Below the pieces are notes generated by a model. The model made no database searches and had not been told where the DNA came from. It saw only the letters and a program-made list of their open reading frames with translations. The translations under genes and the position numbers were made by a program. From positions 62,001-126,000 of the forward strand of contig JAJDCP010000060.1 of NCBI GenBank assembly GCA_029260765.1: a stretch of DNA of 64,000 bases. Direction: 5' to 3'. Shown one piece after another: positions 60,562-64,000 of this stretch. Numbering within the stretch: position 1 is the stretch's first letter; each line of letters opens with the position of its first letter. The DNA comes from Planctomycetota bacterium (GTDB lineage: Bacteria > Planctomycetota > J058 > JAJDCP01).

Positions 60562-61692
60562 CTAGCGCTCCACACTCCTGGTCTGCGGGCCGAGATCAGC
60601 GGCAGAGACCTGCGCGTCCTGACGCTGCAGCCAGGCCTGCCAGAAGCCCGTCAGGCTGACGCCGCTTCGACCAAGCGCCAGCAGGCAGGTTCCAAGCAAC
60701 CACAAGCACAGGAAGTTCAGCACGAGCCCTGAGAAAGGGCGCGCATTGAGTCCGAACAGTCCCGAGAAGCCAAACGCCAGAGCGGCAAGCAACGGCCCAC
60801 AGGCGAGCAGAAAACAGAGCACCGCGGCCACCGTCGCGACGATCTGCATCACGCCGGTGGTCGTGTGTAAGCCGGTCAGTTGCGGGCGGCTCATGGCGAT
60901 GTCAGGCTGCCCCTGGCACAGTGCCCGCAGAGCCTGCTGTCTGGCGAGCAGTGCGCGCAGGAAGCGGTTCTGCAGCTCGAGGAAGATCAGCAACAGGGCC
61001 CAAACGGCGAAATACAGCAGCACAAAGAGCGCGAGCAGCACGATCCCGGCGAGCTCCTGGGCCGAAGTGCTGGTGGCGACCAGCTCAGAAAAGGCGGGCG
61101 TGAGCGTCAGCAGCAGACAGGGCATGAGCACCATCCCCAGCAGCCAGGGACCGCGCAGCTCAAGCCGCTGCAGAAAGACCGGCGAGCGGGCCGCAGGCTG
61201 CGGTGTCTCATCGGCACAGAGTCCCCGCAGAGCTCTGACGAAGACGCTTAGCTGCCAGGCGGGCAGGAGCGCCAGGCACAGCAAGGCGAAGCAGCAGATG
61301 GCAAGCCAGGCATCAGCAGGGCCCTGGTCGAAATGGAACCACGGAATCCAGGGTGCAGCGGGGGCGAGCATTGCCAGCAGCCAGAAGAACCCCGCGCTGC
61401 GCTGCAAGCGACGGAGCTCACTGGGCTGAGGTGTGCGCTGCAGCTTGAGCGGCTCCAGAATCCGGGCCAGCGCAAAGAGCAGGACCGAAGCCGCAAACGC
61501 CAACGCGGGCACAGTCAGCAGCGCTGTCCACAGCACCCAGGGCGGGGTGGGGAGCATGCCCCAGTGGTAGCTCTTCCACCAGACGAGCAATGCCGACAGA
61601 GCGAACACCGCCAGCCCGAGCAGGTTCTGCCCGAAGCGACGCAAAGAGCTGGCCGCGTTGGAGTCCGCCTCGACGGCAAGAGCATCGGACAC
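60562..61692 (-). CDS. Polytopic membrane protein of unknown function
   Basis: This 376-residue protein has about eight hydrophobic helices, grouped as pairs: near 25-42 and 52-78, 103-120 and 130-152, 183-203 and 215-245, and 285-312 and 318-342. Short charged loops separate them, and both ends are hydrophilic. No transporter signature, catalytic residue or family could be recognised. The start is the GTG at 61692, just before the hydrophobic core. It lies 92 bp after the large lipoprotein gene on the same strand and may be in its operon. Confidence 0.62.
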   Translation of the reverse strand: MSDALAVEADSNAASSLRRFGQNLLGLAVFALSALLVWWKSYHWGMLPTPPWVLWTALLTVPALAFAASVLLFALARILEPLKLQRTPQPSELRRLQRSAGFFWLLAMLAPAAPWIPWFHFDQGPADAWLAICCFALLCLALLPAWQLSVFVRALRGLCADETPQPAARSPVFLQRLELRGPWLLGMVLMPCLLLTLTPAFSELVATSTSAQELAGIVLLALFVLLYFAVWALLLIFLELQNRFLRALLARQQALRALCQGQPDIAMSRPQLTGLHTTTGVMQIVATVAAVLCFLLACGPLLAALAFGFSGLFGLNARPFSGLVLNFLCLWLLGTCLLALGRSGVSLTGFWQAWLQRQDAQVSAADLGPQTRSVER

Positions 61693-61784
61693 TGCCGACT
61701 CCGGTCTGGTTGCTACGCGTCAGCGAGGCTATCCGAGCCGTCTTCAGACGTCAACCGTCCGACCTGTTCGCAAGCGGGTTCGGC

Positions 61785-63815
61785 CTAAAGCAGCCCGTGG
61801 ACGCGCGCAAACCAGTAGGGCAACAGCAGGTCGATGCCTGGAGCCTGGAAGGCCGCGGGCCAATTACCGTCGAGGTCGAAGGGCGAGCGTTGCCAGAGGT
61901 AGTCCGCAAAACGACGACGTTCCACGGGCAACGCCTGGGCGGCGATCAGCTCCGGTGGCTTGGATGGATCGAGGAACTGGAACAGGGTCTGCGGAATCAG
62001 GGGATCCGTGCTGTTCTGGACGGCAAAGCCTCGGCGCGGACGGGCGCCCCAACGCTGCAGTCCTTCCTCGACCAGCGGCGCGACGGTCGCCGCTTCAGTC
62101 GGCACTGCCATCGCGTAGACCGCGTCGAACCAGGCGTTCTGGTGATGCGCGAGGGCCGCGCGCTCGAGGCGCAGGATCTTCAGGTATTCGCGGTAGCGGT
62201 CGGGGGAGGTCTCGAGCTCACACAGGCTGACGAGGTTGTCGTGCAGCAGGTTGAACTTGTAGTATTCCTCGTGGGTGTTGAGGGTGCCGAACCAGGCCGG
62301 CAACCAGGCGACCGCCAGCATCGGTGACCAGGCGTCGAACTGGGGCCCCCAACGGGCGGGATCGGTGGCTTTGCCTGTCTGCAGCAGCGCCAGCATCGCC
62401 AGCGGATTCTGGGCGAAGCTGGCAGCCAGCTCGATCCCGTCGTTGCGCCAGGTGCTCCAGCCGTGGCTGTCGAGATAGCTGAGCATGCGTCCGATCAGCT
62501 GGGCCGCCAGCGGTCTCAGTGCGGGGATATGGCTGTGGACCCGGCCCAGACCGAGCATCACGCCGATGTACTGGTCGCGAGAGACGTCGTCGAGACCCAC
62601 CCAGGCCACACCCTGCAGGTGGCCGATGAAGTAGCGGTGGTCCGCCGGCATGTTGACGGTGAAGGGGCTGGCCAGGGGCAGCGCCACGCGGGAAAGCTGG
62701 CCTTGTGGGGAGATATCCAGGCAGCGGCCGAAAGCAGCCAGCACCTCGGCGGCGCGGCTCTCGAGCGCGGCGTCGGGCTGCAGGCTGTATTGGTAGGCGA
62801 TAGAGGCCAGGTAGTGGCCGGTCCAGAAGGCCGAGTCCCCCTGGCCCCAGATATCCATGAGATTGCCGCTGCCGTAGCTGTCCTGGTCGAACAGAGCCTC
62901 AAAGACCATGCCCGAGTGGAAGTGGTCGGCGACCAACGCGTCTTCGGTCGCGACGGCCAGCGATTCGAGATCCTGTACAGGACCGCCAAAAGCCGTCGGC
63001 GTGGGCCCACCCATGCCCAGGGTCGGGCCGGGGGATTGGAACAAACCGCCGAGCTGCTGGGCGATATCCTGCACGACCCCATCGAGCTCACTGCGCAAGA
63101 ACACGTCCAACAGAGGAGACAGGAATTGCAGCACGGGTCCCGCCGCGAAGTGGCTGCTGCTGATCTGCAGCTGCAGATCGAGCACGGGCGGCGCCAGCGA
63201 GACGACCTGGGGCCGCAGAGGATCAGAGCTGTCGACCAAGACCTGCTGTGCCGCCTGCAGGCCGCTGATCTGGATGTCGAAGTCGGCAAAATGCTGCAGA
63301 GTCGCCGATCCTCCGAACAGTGTGTAGTCGGCGCGCAGCTGTAGCGCGAGCTCCCAACCCTGGGAAGCGGCCGGCAGACGCAGCTCGAAGCTCTGGCCCG
63401 CGGCGCTGCTGGCTGCCAGGAATGCCGGAGCTTCAGCGAGGTTGTGGCTGATGAGCGTGACTTGCGAGATTGTGAAGCTCGAGCCGCCTTTCCCGAGCAG
63501 GTCTTGCAGCTTCGCAGCGAGCAGTGTGCCGACATAGTCCGAAAGCAGCGGCCAGCTGTCGGCGATACGCGCATTCCACAAGGCCACGGCCGCACTGTCG
63601 GCGATCAGCGCTTCGGGCTGGGGCGCGGCGGCGAGCGCGGCCAGCGCAGCCGACCAGTGAGCAGGCTGGGCGCTGGAGGCGGGCTGGTTGCTGGAAGCAG
63701 GCTGGTTGCTCGCGGCCGGGGGGCCCTGGACGGACGAGGTGCTCGAGCCGCCACTCTTCTGGCAACCGCACCATCCCAGACTCAGGGCCAGTAGGACCGT
63801 CAGGCTAGGTTTCAT
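61785..63815 (-). CDS. Large lipoprotein of unknown function
   Basis: I do not recognise this 676-residue protein. It has a lipoprotein signal with lipobox GWCGC, then a low-complexity linker containing repeats of QPASSNQPASS. The remainder mixes a beta-rich part (about 100-260) with an Ala/Leu/Trp-rich helical part (about 290-676) that has many aromatic residues and conserved-looking HRYFIGHLQGVAWVGLDD and RNDGIELAASF segments. The helical part could be an alpha/alpha-barrel, but this is a guess. The ATG overlaps the stop of the next gene by 4 bp, so the two are coupled. Confidence 0.68.
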   Translation of the reverse strand: MKPSLTVLLALSLGWCGCQKSGGSSTSSVQGPPAASNQPASSNQPASSAQPAHWSAALAALAAAPQPEALIADSAAVALWNARIADSWPLLSDYVGTLLAAKLQDLLGKGGSSFTISQVTLISHNLAEAPAFLAASSAAGQSFELRLPAASQGWELALQLRADYTLFGGSATLQHFADFDIQISGLQAAQQVLVDSSDPLRPQVVSLAPPVLDLQLQISSSHFAAGPVLQFLSPLLDVFLRSELDGVVQDIAQQLGGLFQSPGPTLGMGGPTPTAFGGPVQDLESLAVATEDALVADHFHSGMVFEALFDQDSYGSGNLMDIWGQGDSAFWTGHYLASIAYQYSLQPDAALESRAAEVLAAFGRCLDISPQGQLSRVALPLASPFTVNMPADHRYFIGHLQGVAWVGLDDVSRDQYIGVMLGLGRVHSHIPALRPLAAQLIGRMLSYLDSHGWSTWRNDGIELAASFAQNPLAMLALLQTGKATDPARWGPQFDAWSPMLAVAWLPAWFGTLNTHEEYYKFNLLHDNLVSLCELETSPDRYREYLKILRLERAALAHHQNAWFDAVYAMAVPTEAATVAPLVEEGLQRWGARPRRGFAVQNSTDPLIPQTLFQFLDPSKPPELIAAQALPVERRRFADYLWQRSPFDLDGNWPAAFQAPGIDLLLPYWFARVHGLL

Positions 63816-64000
63816 CGGGAGTCTCCTGGTAGGGCGAGAGCCTCAAAGGCCGGAATGGCAGACAGACCTGCTGCGCCGAAGTCGATCAGGCGTTCGAGCA
63901 TCACCGGGTCGCTATCGCGGGCGACTTCGCCGGCCGAGAGCAGACCGATGTCCGGGCTGCCGGTAAAGGCGATGCTCATCGCTCCGACGATGAAATGCAC
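63812..64000 (-). CDS. C-terminal end of a gene cut by the window edge
   Basis: The frame is open to the end of the window, so only the last 62 residues or so are seen. The visible part is a mixed Ala/Gly/Asp-rich soluble sequence (AGEVARDSDPVMLERLIDFG) without a recognisable motif. Its stop overlaps the ATG of the large lipoprotein gene by 4 bp. A GTG at 63998-64000 is possible as a start, but the gene more likely begins beyond the window. Confidence 0.45.
   Translation of the reverse strand: MHFIVGAMSIAFTGSPDIGLLSAGEVARDSDPVMLERLIDFGAAGLSAIPAFEALALPGDSR

Overview
This is 64 kb of GC-rich DNA from a Gram-negative bacterium with many lipoproteins and large receptor-type Ser/Thr kinases. Three kinase-TPR proteins, an FHA-GAF-sigma54 activator, an NqrF subunit, DUF1579 and leucine-rich-repeat lipoproteins, and a B12 photoreceptor-type regulator together suggest Planctomycetota or Myxococcota. 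The sequence alone does not decide between them. Genes lie on both strands in short operons with 4-bp stop/start overlaps, and GTG and TTG starts are common.

Layout. 0.3-3.8 kb: a PhnD/putative-selenate type ABC importer with a fused double permease. 3.9-16.4 kb: two paralogous Ser/Thr kinase-TPR proteins facing each other around a rhodanese, a K+ channel and a membrane protein; the second kinase is co-transcribed with an FHA-GAF-sigma54 enhancer-binding protein. 16.6-20.5 kb: a GxSxG lipase-like protein with an acidic NPF-rich tail, a secreted coiled-coil protein and a small membrane protein. 20.5-20.8 kb: two tandem copies of a 141-bp structured repeat. 20.8-40.9 kb: a probable light/B12-controlled island holding a CarH-type regulator, a crtW-crtY-crtE-crtI-crtB carotenoid operon, a second CrtI-like enzyme, several SDR enzymes, DCC, YceI, chalcone-isomerase-like, DUF2878, glutathione peroxidase and TIGR01777 genes. 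41-51 kb: mostly housekeeping (NqrF, DUF523-DUF1722, YwbE, MazG-NadD fusion, a CAU tRNA, RibBA) plus lipoproteins. 51.5-55.5 kb: a PAAR spike protein followed by an amidase/peptidoglycan-binding protein. 55.5-64 kb: a third kinase-TPR protein, a gene interrupted by an in-frame TGA, a polytopic membrane protein and a large lipoprotein.

The strongest signal is regulatory. AT-rich promoters across about 19 kb of the island carry tandem 11-bp repeats with the core TnnACA, the arrangement known for CarH/LitR operators. They lie on or beside the -35 and -10 boxes. The regulator encoded in the island (21505-22476) keeps the tryptophan, Glu-His and lower-ligand histidine motifs of adenosylcobalamin-binding CarH proteins. 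The simplest model is a dark-state repressor that releases pigment synthesis, glutathione peroxidase and a set of poorly characterised redox and lipid-type enzymes when light destroys its cofactor. This is inferred from motif and context and has not been tested.
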